64,000 nucleotides of DNA from Isoetes taiwanensis. Lineage: Eukaryota > Streptophyta > Lycopodiopsida > Isoetales > Isoetaceae. A program made the translations under genes and the position numbers. Position 1 is the first letter of the stretch. Every line of letters starts with the position of its first letter. Shown one piece after another: positions 36,086 to 47,722 of this stretch. A model generated the notes under the pieces. The model saw only the letters and a program-made list of their open reading frames with translations, ran no database searches and had not been told where the DNA came from. The stretch covers positions 10,409,523 to 10,473,522 of the forward strand of contig JAJEKV010000021.1 in the NCBI GenBank assembly GCA_021234155.1, in the 5' to 3' direction.

Positions 36086-36590
36086 CATCATTCATCGTTG
36101 ATAGTCAAGTTGGGTCATGGCACATTAAGTGGCATGCCATGAGGATCAATAAGTTGTGTCAAATACTGACATTAAGTGGCATGCTATGAGGATCAATAAG
36201 TTGTGCCAAATACATCCACTGATGTAGAGAGATAGTGTGAGGAGCTTGCACTAGATTATATAGAACTCTATATAGATTATATAGATTATTATAAGTTGTG
36301 CCAAATACATCCACTGATGTAGAGAGATAGTGTGAGGAGCTTGCCTTAGGGTTGCGCGCTAGAAAGAAGAACGTGCCTTGTTGATCTTGCACCAAGTATT
36401 AAAACTTCTTCCCTTTGAGAAAATCCTTCTACGACTTCATAGCTTGCACTAGCCTAGGTTGTCTTTTTAGCTCTTTACCTTGATTGCCAAACCATGCGTT
36501 CCACGGAAAGTTGAAGCCCTCATAGCTCGTCTCCTTCCAAGACTTGAGTCATTTATTCGTCACACACCTCTCTTGATCTTGACTATTTTT
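36086..36590. repeat. isolated copy of the ~0.5-kb terminal segment of the 6.2-kb array unit
   Basis: From AACATCATTCATCG to CTTGACTATTTTT this segment matches the last about 505 bp of every array unit (about 49222-49733, 55417-55914, 61630-62134) and is essentially identical to the copy at 61630. It contains internal duplications, AGTGGCATGCYATGAGG with ATCAATAAGTTGTG twice, and GCCAAATACATCCACTGATG twice. On its right side it is followed by GGGTTGCCCC, not by the LINE poly-T that follows it in the array. Confidence 0.9.
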
Positions 36591-36735
36591 GGGTTGCCCC
36601 TAAGGGGGCAAACCCTTGTTTATGTGGGTTTGTGGCATATTATGGGTATATGTCAGTATATGCTTGGAATATGCCTATGACTGCTCAAAACCCGCTATTT
36701 GCTGTAAACTCTCGGTCGTTTTCGTTGTTGGGCAG

Positions 36736-38365
36736 CCACTGTTGAAACTGGCTAACCGGAGAGGCCTGCTCTGCCCGAAATCTTCTGTAACCACGAATTT
36801 CTCTGTCAATATGGATGGCATGGTAGAAAAGAAGACTCTACAGATGGCATCGGAGGATGTTAACAAGACAAAAGAGGGGTACGACATTGGTCATGGGAAT
36901 GGTGCCGAAGACGCGAATGTATCAGTTGATATGACCTGTAAAGACGTGAAAAAAACACAAAATGGACTGGCATCCAAGAGGCGCATGAGCAATTTAATGG
37001 TTGCAGTTGCAGAAACTGGACTAATTGGCCTTCCCTCCCTTCTAACAGCTGTTCTTCTTCAGGCAAATCCTCGATCTTCTCCCGAGCAGGTAAGGAGTAT
37101 ATAATTCGTTTTGAATGATGGTAGAATAGGAAACCTGGGCGCTCTTCCTTATGTTGCAGGCTGCATCAGCAGTTCCAGATAATTTCGAGGAGGTGGCTAC
37201 TAGTGTTTTGCGAGTTCTAAATAATCTGCAAGATTAGACCTTTCGCTTGTACAAAATATGCTGGTAAGTTATTTAGTATATAGTTTTTGTTTGTCAATGT
37301 TTGTTGCAACTTTTCTTAAGCATTGCTGGAAGTTGAATGCTTAGGGATAAGGATTGTTCAAACAGTGTTTGAAATTTGTAGGTTACCAGTTTTGAATTTT
37401 ATTCTGTAATGCATTCTATAGACAGGCTCGACACACTAAATGTATTGCATATTTTATGCAGGGATTGCCACACTTGCGAATGGAGTTTTTCCACCTTGTT
37501 AGCTTTCTCCTTTCATACTGCACATGCAAATGGAAGAATGCTACCGATCAGGTATGCAGGTTGCAGTAGTATGCATACCCTAAAGTGCATGAGTTGATAT
37601 AAAAGTTGTTTGCTGTAAGGTTTTCAATCAATGTATCTGATTCTGCTTGTTTCTAAACCCTGGGGCTGAACATTCAGAACTAGCAATCTTAGTAAGGAAA
37701 GTGGATTAGAAATAAGAATACATGTAACTGTTAAAGAAGACAACTATATCCTTCCTAATTACTGAAGAACTACTATATCCTTCCTAATTACTGTGCTGTC
37801 TTGATAGGTTGCATCATTGTTACTGGAGACACTGCTCGTGCTTGGGTATTTTGGTTTGCTTCATCCAGAGAACCAGGCAGTTCTTCGTTGGGGTAAAAGT
37901 CCAACTATACTCCACAAGGTAACCCTCTTATTTTACACTTGCGTCTATTTGATTTGCTTTAGTGAATCAATTTTTTGCCCTATGCAGATCTGCGACTTGC
38001 CATTTGCTTTTTTCAGTGATGCACATTTGATTCCGATATTGGTAGGAACACTTTTGGCAGTATGTTACGGAAGTGAACGTAATCGGGATGTGATCCAACA
38101 AGAGCTGAGCATGGAAATGTTTCTTTCCTTTTTCCAATCTTCAAAGGCTGATGTCATGTCCAACACAGCTTTGAAACAAACTAAGTCTGGTGAAATAATT
38201 CCAAATGCATTCCAAAGGCAAAGCATAGTGATGGAAGCTATTGTTGAGGAATCTGAGGAGGACTTGCAGCAGGTAGATATTCCTACCGAGTTGAAGATGG
38301 GGCCCAATGATTCCCAGCAACTAGACCTCTGGCTGCTTCGACTCAGATATTCTGGCAGCGCTTGA
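36736..38365 (+). pseudogene. C-terminal exons of a SCAPER-like protein gene
   Basis: Five exon-like blocks resemble the C-terminal half of plant SCAPER homologues (S-phase cyclin A-associated protein in the ER). They are 36736-37089 (RRMSNLMVAVAETGLIGLPS), 37160-37263 (VPDNFEEVATSVLRVLNNL), 37462-37551 (FFHLVSFLLSYCTCKWKNAT), 37808-37918 (NQAVLRWGKSPTILHK) and 37988-38365 (ICDLPFAFFSDAHLIPILVG). Splice sites are canonical. The second block is one base short at CTG|CAAGA (about 37229), which breaks the frame, and the last ends in TGA with uncertain homology near the stop. The N-terminal half is not visible upstream, where repeats begin. It is either a captured fragment or the 3' end of a long-intron gene carrying one consensus error. 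Family assignment rests on recognition of conserved blocks. Confidence 0.7.
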
Positions 38366-38538
38366 TCTGGGTGTTGAAGATTATGTGAATTTTCTGTGCA
38401 GCTTGAATTACTCAGACAAGGCAGTGAGAATGGTATCCAGGTCTTCCGGTGTGTCTTGTCCCAGAAATACTTCAAGGACTGAAGATTTAAATTATCCCTC
38501 GTTTGTTTTTTGCTCTTGAAGATTGAATCTTGAGCAAG

Positions 38539-40190
38539 ATGAAATTTGGAAAGCGCTTGCAAAGTCAAATTGATGAGATGATGCCGGATTGAAAAGATAA
38601 GTTTTTGAGTTATAAGCATCTGAAGAAGAGGTTGAAGCTCTTACGCACTGCATTTTTTTTTGTAGCAGCGGCTTTTGAGGAGGCACCAGTCCCTCGGGGC
38701 AAGCTCTGAAGAAGAAGTCTCCTCTGGCTGTGGATGTGGCGGTTGAAGAACTTAGGAAGAAAAGCGGCAAACCGAAGCCATCCACGAAGATGCAAAACCA
38801 AAAGTGGTGGAGATTTGCAAGGCTTGTGGGATAAATTTCTTTGGAGATGAGGAGTTATTAGAGGGTGTTTTTAAAGACCAGGTACTCCATAAGGAAGAGT
38901 TAGAAACAAGGGATCGGGAAACAATATGCAAGGTTCTTTGAAAGCAAGATAGAAAATCTTTGAGAACAAAACAACATGCGGGGAGTTAAAGCATAGCGAG
39001 AGGATGGTGATCCGCCACGAGGAAGAATATATGTGGGCATAGAAGGAAAAGTAGGAGAGTTTGAGTTTACTCAATTTGTTAGATGTGGAGCTCGAGAAGT
39101 TCCATGATTTCTTTATGGAAAAGAAGAGGAGTATGTGATTAGACTAGGTAACAATCCTCAACTCACTCTTAAGTTTGGATGCATATGCTTGGATGTACTC
39201 TATTTTCTTCATCCTAATATAAGACGGGCTGATATGTATGGGTCCTATCTTGGGGATTTTATTTGGCTATTAACAGTTTCAAGTACATTCTCATTGGTTG
39301 TACTCATATTGAAAATGTTGTGTTTACTTTTGTTAAATCAGAACATTCTTGATCTGATCAATTTAGATTGTCTTCTCAACAAAATGATCAGCAAGCAAGC
39401 TGATGTTTCACATGCAATGTTTGGCATTTACATGATGAAAGAGCAACTGCAGCATAGCTCTTCATGTTGCTATTGTCTGTAGCATATTTGGCACACATGC
39501 TTTACATGCATTATATTGTTGTGAAAGTCTTCGCTAAGTCGTTTATGTAATAGTCCTTGGTATTATTTGCAGGAGCTGAAGGATAGAACAGAGAAGATAA
39601 AAGAGCGGCGGGATGCTAATGATGAGAACAGTGGTCAGGAGTTGATAAATATATGGAAGGCAGTTGTCACTTTATACGGGGAAATGGTCTTGTTGGAAAA
39701 CTATAGCTCCTTGAATTATACAGGCAATAACCGAACAGTTACCTATGCATATTAGTCCAGATTTTTTATAACTCTCACATCCTTTACAGGTTTGGTCAAG
39801 ATATTGAAGAAGCATGATAGACGCATGGGATCGTCATTGCGTTTGAATTTTATAGAGTGTTCTCCATCAACCGTTTTTCACCACAGAGCTTCTATCTAAA
39901 CTTGTCCGAGAATGTGAATAGAATATCAGGAGCATCTTTCCATCTACATCTGGAAATGACGAGATAGCGGTCGCTGAAGATGACCCCAAGGAGAATTTAG
40001 ATAGCATCCACAGAAGTATTCTTGCAGCACGTCGTACCATTCAAGACTTGTCTAAAGGCAGTTCTACATATGGTGCTCTTTCATTTCCGCGTCGCATCAT
40101 CCCAGATGTTGGTGAAGGAGCAGCAATGATTCCTCAAGCGTTCTGGAACTCCAAATGCAAAACGAGCTGCCAGAGTTGGGGCAAAGGTTA
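38539..40190 (+). pseudogene. SPX-domain protein pseudogene
   Basis: SPX proteins sense inositol pyrophosphates in phosphate signalling. The first block opens MKFGKRLQSQIDEMMPD, has TGA where the family has Trp, then KDKFLSYKHLKKRLKLL, the SPX N-terminal helices with the Lys surface. Further on come LLNLLDVELEKFHDFFMEK (about 39061-39122), an exon 39573-39723 with INIWKAVVTLYGEMVLLENY and SSLNYTG, and a third from 39790 (LVKILKKHDRRMGSS). The middle (about 38650-39050) is frameshifted many times. The intron after LNYT has a GC donor (ACAG|GCAATA) while its acceptor is TTTACAG. Introns are retained, so this is not a processed pseudogene. Confidence 0.85.
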
Positions 40191-40516
40191 CCATGAATGA
40201 TGGAGATTCAGTCAGAGAATCAAATAGCACAAAAAGTGCACATGCAAAAACTGTTCGGAGCTTAGGTTCTGTAGTTAACATAGAAAGTGGAATTGCTCAA
40301 TCAAAGAAAAATAAAATAGGAGCTACATCCACTTCAGAAAGCTCTATGAAAGCCTTGAAGGGTACCTTACCTAGCACGGCTGCAGTTTCCGCATTAGAAA
40401 GCACAAAGGAAAATCTGGCTACTTTTGCTCTTCCTGCAGCATTCATGCTACAGAAGCGTTATCCAATAAGTTTGTTAGATGCTGCAGAGGTGTTTTTTGC
40501 TGTTTCAGCACATTAG
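40130..40516 (+). pseudogene. unassigned exon-like ORF
   Basis: An open stretch reads KRSGTPNAKRAARVGAKVTM, is Ser/Lys-rich in the middle, and ends LLDAAEVFFAVSAH at TAG. The composition is that of a disordered C-terminal tail. It could be the last exon of the SCAPER-like gene, separated from the rest by the SPX remnant, or the tail of the SPX gene itself. Neither can be proved here. Confidence 0.35.
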
Positions 40517-41166
40517 TTAGGACAAAGAAATTTCTCACATCCTACAGTGTTGCGGCACAGCCATCACTACTAGTGAGGAAGAATTGATACCTGCAAAAGT
40601 CAAAGGGAACAAATCATTTGCTGACAATGAATGGTATAATTTTGGAAGTTTGAACTTGTTGAAGGGATGCCTGAAGCGTTTATGCTGAGAGAATGGATCT
40701 GCCTACACCCAGTATATGACTTTGCAGAAGATATGAAGGAAATATTTGTCGTGGCTTTTCAACAAAATATAAGCTATAAGGTGATTTTGCATCTCGGCAT
40801 CAATTGAACCAGCTTTTATTCGATCGGGTGCTTTTGCACCTTGTGAAATTAATGAGCTTTTCATTGCGGGGTTATTAATACCGTCGTTTTGTGAGTTTTG
40901 AGATGTAAAAATTGATGTTGAATTATCCAGGTTCTGTTATCATTCGATCATGTGTAAAGACCACACAAATAATAGATCATACATACATCAGTACCAAGCA
41001 ATTGAACAGATCATTAACCATCAAGATCAAGTCATTATGTTCCATTTGACTTGATTATATTTATGCCGTTTGCACCATTTGATCATGCATTGGTCACAAA
41101 TCTTGAGCATTGAGTTTCCCTTTGTGTAGCCAGGCATCTTGTGCACTTCGGCCCTCTTTTATTAAT

Positions 41167-42339
41167 TCAACCATTTTCATGTGTGACAGTATACTTCATC
41201 CGCTTCAGTAACATGGAACCATCCAATTGACCAGCTGCTGCATATAGGTTTGATAACAAAACATATAATCCTGCATCTTCTGGATCTAATTCAAGAATGT
41301 GCCCTGCAATGCGCTGCCCTCTTTCTAAATCGACAAAGGTATTGCAAGAGCCAAGCAAAGCTGTCCAGGAGGCAACGTCATGTTGACATGGCATGCTAAT
41401 AAGGAAGGCTTCTACCAAATCAAGTTGTCCAGCTCGTCCTAATAAATCAATCATGCAGTTAAAATGCTCTACAGATGGTACAATATGGTAGTCTCCCACC
41501 ATGGAAACAAGTAAGAAACAACCTTCATTTTCCAAAGCAGCATGGTTACAAACCGCGAGGAGACTCACAAAAGTAGGGCCACTGGGCATCATATTCAACT
41601 TCAATGATTGAAAATTTGAGAATGCCTCCTTGCTGTAGTCATGTAATAATTATGCTCCAATTAAAGCATTCCATGAAACTAGATCCCAGTCAGACATTTT
41701 ATTAAAAACTTCAAGTGCATCAACCAAATTTCCACACTTCCCATACATATCGATGAGAGCAGTTGCCACAACGACATCCGACTCTAATCCCCTTCTTTTA
41801 ACTTTGTTATGTATCTTTTTGCCTTCAACTAAGGTTGAGTAATTGGCACATGCATCTAGGATGCTCACAAAGGTCACCTTATCTGGTTTCATGCCTGCCA
41901 ATTCCATTTGGTGAAGAAAATAAGTGGCTTTGCTAAACTGCCCTTCTTGTGCATAACCCGCAATAAGAGCATTCCAAGAGACAAAATCTCTGACAGGCAT
42001 TTTTCTAAAAAGTTCAAAAGCTTTGTCCAGTTGGCCATGCTGTGCATGTGCGGATATCATTGCATTCCAGGAAACAATATCTCTACAGGGCATTTGCTCA
42101 AACAGTGCAAGCGCGGTGTTTAGCTGTCCCTCCCTTGCATAACCACAAATCATTGCAGTCCATGAAATGACATTAGGTCGCGACATTTGTGTAAACATTT
42201 CAAAAGCCTTGTCCATCTGCCTTTGCTGGACATAAGCAGAAATCATGGCATTCCATGACACTGCATCGCGCTGCGGCATAGCCTCGAATGTCTTTACCAC
42301 CTCTTTCAATTGTCCTCTCTGAGCACATGCTGAAAGCAT
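41167..42339 (-). pseudogene. pentatricopeptide repeat (PPR) protein fragment, PLS type
   Basis: An intronless minus-strand frame carries consecutive PPR motifs: AVSWNAMISAYVQQRQMDKA, NVISWTAMICGYAREGQLNT, DIVSWNAMISAHAQHGQLDK, DFVSWNALIAGYAQEGQFSK, a long motif MKPDKVTFVSILDACANYST and VVVATALIDMYGKCGNLVDA. A TAA stop interrupts at about 41647-41649, after WNALIGA. The frame then continues with PSVEHFNCMIDLLGRAGQLD and an E-like end, ELDPEDAGLYVLLSNLYAAA. The 5' part is missing: a TGA lies just before the first Met. PLS PPR proteins bind organelle RNA for editing or processing. No DYW domain is present. Confidence 0.88.
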
Positions 42340-43531
42340 GGTAGTTCATGCAAAGGTATCCTGTTGTTGGCATATTAATCATTGACATGCTTACCATTTC
42401 TAATCATTTAAGTCTAGAAAAATATACATTTTTGCAAACTGAAGTTGCAAAACATAAGTGAGGTTGCATAAAGTGGGTTTTACCAAATATTTCATAATTA
42501 AAGACTGAAATTCTAGACATGGCTATACATACCATGCATAGGAAGGCCCACAAAGGGTTCCATTCTAAAATTTGAGCTACGAAGGGTTCAAAGGCTCACC
42601 CGACTTTATATTTAGCTGGACCTGCAAATTTAAGCTAAATAATTGAAGGAATTATACACGAACGACAAAGCTGCAAAATAGAATCTTCAATCGAAGAACT
42701 CAAATACATACATCCGCGGCTAGTACATTCTTGCTATGCATATGCACATAAGATATGCTCATTATACTCTTTTATTTTACAGGTCAGCTCTTATATCCGA
42801 ACATAACATCGTGTTCAATCCTATTGCTATTGAGGTCATCCATTAGGAGAAGCTAATAAAGACAATGGAGTCATGGTAGCAAACAGATTTGTAGGGTTGC
42901 ATGTGTGACCGCATTCATGTACATCACCCTCTGATTATCCAACGGAAAATTGTAAACCAGATATATTGTAGGCCTTTCTATGGCCCTTCCCGACCAACCA
43001 ATATTTGGCTGGGGACTTCATCTGCTAGACCAAGGACATTATCAGCACTTAAAAGAGTGAAATCTTAAAAAACTAAAAGGCCAAGTTCAAAATTGCTATG
43101 AGCTTAACGCCAAAGTCTCGTCAATGTAATGTCAAATCAAACTCACCCTATAACATAGATGTCAATTGCTTCCCTCACATTTATCCATTCATTCAAATCA
43201 AGGTCTGTACTGGGGACTTTAGCTCCAACGTTCTTTCAACTTAGATTTACAACAGCTTAGGAATTACAAAATGCCCTTAAATTTTAAATATTTTCCCAAA
43301 TAGCCCCGTATATTTTATAGTTCTGAAATTCGTGTGTTCTTTATTTCACAGGTTGCTAAACTCTTTAGCTGCATTTTGGAAGATAAAGGTAGTTTGTTGG
43401 CTACAGAGGATTTCGTTTCTAAATGTTCGGGGTTATGATTTTGAATTGATTGTCAAAATATGACTTTGAACTATGATTTAAGCCACTTCACCCTCCGGCC
43501 ATGGAGGGCAACCCTCCGTGCGCAGCACCTT
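42340..43531. other. no gene seen
   Basis: AT-rich sequence. Near 43490-43518 there are overlapping GC-rich inverted repeats (CCCTCC GGCCAT GGAGGG, then GGAGGG CAA CCCTCC) just before the array begins. Nothing else is recognisable. Confidence 0.45.
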
Positions 43532-44240
43532 GTTTTTTTCTTTTTTGAAGGACGACAAACTTTATTGAAACTCCAAGCCAAAAAGCAAAATACAAATGCA
43601 GAGGCGGGAATAAAGTCTCAGAGGATAATCATGATCCACTAGTAGAACCACCAGCCTATGCATAAGACAACACACTCAAATAGGACTCAAATATCAATTG
43701 TCGCTTGGCAGGAGCAAGCGAAGAGCAATGGTAAGCCTTAATAATTCTAGCTTGTGCGTCTTGGAGGACAAGCTGCCGGGAGGAATATCAAACCCCGAAA
43801 GATAGGCGGTCTTACGGCTTCGGATGGACCATAACAACCATCGATGCTAAATGAAATGCTTGGCTCATAACTTATTCCAAGTATCAGGATAGACAGACCC
43901 GGGAAGCACTGGCGACTTGTCAATGTCACATGAAAAGAGAAAGCGACCAAGACCAAACAGTTTGGAGATGAACACATAAAAGAAACAATGCTCAATGGTC
44001 TCGGCCCCCTTTGCTTGCACACAAAGGCGAGTCGCGACACTCGAGGATCAAATCTGTGGACAAGCACGTTCACACGAGGACATCTGTGAAGAATCTGCCA
44101 CCAAAGCACAGCCACCTTAGGATGGAGTAGTTTATCCCAAGCCCAAGTCCACATACGTCTCCAATTAGGAGGTGAAAGCTGAAGGGACCACCTAGTGGAT
44201 GGCAGAAGGATATCACTATTGACAAGTAGCCTATACATAG
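43532..44240 (-). mobile_element. 5'-truncated LINE, array unit 1
   Basis: In minus orientation this is the 3' end of an L1-type LINE, with a poly(A) tail (plus-strand T run at 43532) and a CAATAAAG signal near 43562. The coding end contains the zinc-binding RT-associated domain (zf-RVT): WAWDKLLHPKVAVLWWQILH followed by RCPLCKQRDETIEHCFFLCV (best read in the unit 3 copy, 56263-56625), then YHCSSLAPAKRQLIFESYLS and a stop. In this copy the frame is interrupted. The upstream RT and endonuclease parts are missing. No target duplication was found. Confidence 0.87.
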
Positions 44241-44691
44241 ACTATAAATTACATGCTGACAATATTGTCAAAGTTGTAGTTTAATTTAAGGATTATGTAG
44301 ATGGCACCAGAAATTGACGAAACAAACATGTGATCTGATGCAAGCTAGTTGAGTTATATTATCCAAGCAATATGTGATGACTATAAGTTTCTCCAAATCT
44401 TCAAACATATCATAACCAATAGAGTCTGCTTGGTCTTCCTGGACAATAGAAATCAATCAACTCATTTCTACGTATTAATAAAGTTTTTACACACGTTTCA
44501 CAACATCAATATCCTCCCTATAGATTTACGAAGGGCAATAAATGGCATTTGGAAATCGAAATGGTAATTAACACATATATGTTGCTGGCATGCTAAAATG
44601 GGTACCATTTAACAAAAAGGAACCCAGGGGAGGGGGGATATTCAACGTCTTTGATGATCTTCCTAAAAACATCCTATAGGATTACAATTCA

Positions 44692-44810
44692 TAAGGTAAG
44701 GTTATCAGTTTGGGCAAGGCTGATAACGAAAAATGCATGACCGAGGCTACTCTCGAGACCCGCATTTTTTTGCTATCAACCGAGGAGGCAAAGATTGATA
44801 ACCACCTTAT
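44692..44810. repeat. ~120-bp MITE-like TIR element (repeated in each unit)
   Basis: The ends TAAGGTAAGGTTATCA and TGATAACCACCTTA are imperfect inverted repeats, possibly with a TA target duplication. Other copies are at about 50887-51000, 57079-57195 and 63296-63405. A related half copy lies at 31071-31110 near the RNB gene. The short interior is where the unit copies differ most in this part of the unit. Confidence 0.6.
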
Positions 44811-44830
44811 TGGGCTTATATGGGTGGAAT

Positions 44831-44856
44831 AGTACTGATAACTAGTTATCAGTACT
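44831..44856. repeat. 26-bp perfect palindrome
   Basis: The half-site AGTACTGATAACT is followed by its exact complement. It is unchanged in all four units (also at 51022-51047, 57217-57242 and 63429-63454). It lies about 20 bp after the MITE-like element. Its function is unknown. Confidence 0.9.
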
Positions 44857-45926
44857 TCAAACGATACTGAAAAACAAGAACTCTATCTTTTACACACAAG
44901 AGTCTGATAAGGAATTCTAGAGGGACTCAATGTTTAGACTCAATCTTGTACATTATGTAACTTTCATTCATAATTGTGCTTTTGTCATATGATATCTATC
45001 ATATTCAAGGATGGATAAGGAGTGGTAACATGTTAGTGTTGGTGGAGCAAGATAATATCTATGTAGCACTTTTTATGTTAAAATTTGAGTTTTGGCATCA
45101 TATGCAATTGGTACATGGAGAGAATAAATGTAGTACCTTTATGTCCGTGGCTAGTTGTGAGACTTTTAAAAGACCATAGAAGCTGCATTTATAGTTGGAT
45201 GGACAATCTAGATCATGCTACGTTTGGGAGATTCGGGGGAGAATGTAAGTCTACAGTGCATATTTCTCACTTTGAAATTCCAAAGCTTCCATTATGATAT
45301 ATTAAACAAGCTTGATCACTTGTTTGGGCTCCTTAAGATCCAACTCGAAACAATTTAGACATTTATGTTGATAGTTCTATGCGCGGACAATACAAAATGC
45401 TAATTTAAAGATTGCAATACTTTATTCTTCACAAATTATTTTGAAATAATATTGCCTCAAGGTTTATCATGACATTGCTCTCAACGGTCATGATTCATAG
45501 GGGTTGAATCTGCCGTTAGGAATGTCCAAGAAAGGTAGTATTTAACATGGAAAGCGCATGAACAAACTTTCCTCATCATGTGTCCATTTACATCCTCTTA
45601 CGCAATTTCTACATGCATGCGCCTCAAGAAGAAGCGTGCTATGATTCCAATACATAATGTGTCTTGCCAAATTGTCTCATGGTTCAATCCTTCATCTCCA
45701 CTAATGGTGAGTGCTTTCCCATCTATGTGTTACAATATTGCTATTGCTATGTTATTTTCATAGATATCGTTGTACTCATGCAAAAATAAGCTAGTTTTAG
45801 GTTTTCTGACCCCCTCGACGCGCATGCATCCGGGCCCTTGATTTTCAGATTGTATGGTGTGGATCTATGCCACGTTAGGGAGGGGGGGTAAAACTAAACT
45901 ATCTCAAAAAACAAAATAAATCAATT

Positions 45927-46049
<123 letters not shown>

Positions 46050-46173
46050 TGATTGCTCGTTATTTCGATCTCTTTTGATCCCGGGTTCCCAACCAACTAA
46101 TGAGGCAAGTTTCATGAACAAGAGTGGAGCAACCATTTCGGAAGATTAAGAGTTGAATGCAATGCGTAGTTGA

Positions 46174-46764
46174 CGGTTCATTGGAGTCGGCAAGGAGGCG
46201 TCGGGCAAATGGATTGCGAGAGATCGAGGGATCAAGTCAAAGGGCCGTATTTGGATAGGCTCCTTCAGGATCGCAGAGGAAGCAGCCCCGGCCTATGATA
46301 CGAGAGGCTAAGCGGATCGAGAGGCAAGAAAGCCAAGCTCAATTTTGCCCAAGAAAATCACGACCAGTCCAAAGCGGGGCCGAAGAATCGGTTGCGGTAA
46401 TATCAAGTGCACAAAACCCATGCATTTACGAGGCTCCAAAACAACGCCCTTCTTCTCTTCAAGCACGTGGCAATGACCCCTCCGCATATCGAGAGCTGCG
46501 GGAAGATTTTCTATTCGAATTTGATCATTTCATCAAGCATGAAGAATCTGAGGGGATGATGACTTCGTATGATCCTCTCCGGCCAGTCTGATTTGGAACT
46601 TTGATGATCCGCCATCGCCGATTCGTGTTTACGTTGCATTTAACTTAAAACTAAATTGTGTGGCTATGTTAAAAGAATGTTTGAATTACCTCACGGATCT
46701 GGCAAAATATCGATATCGTGGGCTGGTTTTGTCCTACACAACCCATTTGCAAGCTTACTTGTAG
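46174..46764 (+). pseudogene. AP2/ERF-domain gene remnant, array unit 1
   Basis: The start is inside the AP2 DNA-binding domain: RFIGVGKEASGKWIA corresponds to the YRGVRxRxSGKWxAEI strand region, then RIWIGSFRIAEEAAPAYD and a frameshifted GKKAKLNF. A divergent C-terminal part follows (SVAVISSAQNPC, FEFDHFIKHEESEG, then VAFNLKLNCVAMLKECLNYL), ending at TAG 46762-46764. ERF proteins are plant transcription factors that bind GCC-box or DRE sites. The N-terminal start and the first AP2 strand are missing or unreadable, and small changes break the frame in a different place in each unit. Confidence 0.82.
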
Positions 46765-47227
46765 ACAAGTGCGGCACAATTGTTTATTTAGCTAGACTAG
46801 ATACATAAATTAGATGCGGCTTTTTTTTTTTTTTTATTACCTCTTTATTTTCCTTGGGGCGTAGTTCATCAAGAGAAGATCATTTTCCCTAGGGCGTAGT
46901 TCACTAGGCAGATGAGAGTTTGATCCCCGACCCACAAGAGCCTTGAATGCCACAACTCGACATGGGAGCCACAAATAACCCTAGCATGTTGGCCTAGTCA
47001 AGCAATGTAGTCCATCAAAAGAAGATCATTTAACAATCTGTCAAATTTGTGATCCCCAGGTCCTCAGTTTACCAAATCCTCATGAAACTTGTGAAAGGGA
47101 TTAATAATATCAAAACAACTGGGGCCATGTGGTATTCCTCATTATTAAGATGCCTCAAGTGGGTTACGCAAAATAAGGTGACCTCCCTTAAATCCAAGTC
47201 TATGTAGTTCCTTGCAATAGCAATCTA

Positions 47228-47480
47228 CACAACAAGAAAAGGGTCATTTAGCGACGTCTATAGCGGCGTCGGCGGCGTCTATCGCGACGTCGGCGGCGTC
47301 GCCACGGGCGTCGCCGCAGGCGTCGTTCCCCGGAACCACGTCGCATCGCGGCGTCGCGTCGCATCGCGGCGTCGGCGGCGTCGCTTCGGGCGTCGCGCGA
47401 GCGTTCGAGGCGTGACTCGGGCGTCTCGGGCGTCGCTCGAGGGCGTCGCATCGGCGGCGTGGCGTCGCGTCTGCGGCGTG
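47228..47480. mobile_element. CACTA-like terminus with CGTC-rich subterminal block (three copies)
   Basis: CACAACAAGAAAAGGGTCAT followed by TTAGCGACGTC resembles the CACTACAAGAAAA...TTTAGCGACG ends of plant CACTA elements. It is followed by about 230 bp of short GACGTC/GGCGTC/GCGTCG repeats and then an A-rich stretch. Other copies are at 53424-53682 and 59640-59896. A matching CGTC-rich block recurs near the end of each unit (about 49195-49215, 55382-55413, 61602-61630) and may be the truncated other end. The CGTC block is the most variable part between units. Confidence 0.5.
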
Positions 47481-47511
47481 GTGTAAAAAAAAAAATAAAA
47501 TAAAAAAAATA

Positions 47512-47547
<36 letters not shown>

Positions 47548-47639
47548 GGAAAGAATTTTAATAGTTAGTTACAATATCATATACAAGAGGCAAGAGGCGG
47601 TAGTGGCTATCTTTCACGTGTTCCCTGTTAGGGAAAAAC

Positions 47640-47722
47640 CTAATGAGACCAATATTAGACAATGACATTGGCGACCAATATTAGACAATCGACCAATATT
47701 AGACAATGACATTGAAAGTTAA
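47640..47722. repeat. three short direct repeats GACCAATATTAGACAAT
   Basis: Three copies of GACCAATATTAGACAAT, two of them followed by GACATTG, lie in tandem. The same trio occurs near 53833-53905 and 60057-60127. Confidence 0.8.

Noticed and set aside
44349-44567. 72-codon ORF identical in all four array units (MSYIIQAICDDYKF...)
   Set aside because: The identity is explained by unit identity at DNA level. Low complexity is absent, but there is no family motif and no support for coding.
47248-47451. Arg-rich ORFs in the CGTC block
   Set aside because: They result from the short GC-rich repeat read in any frame.
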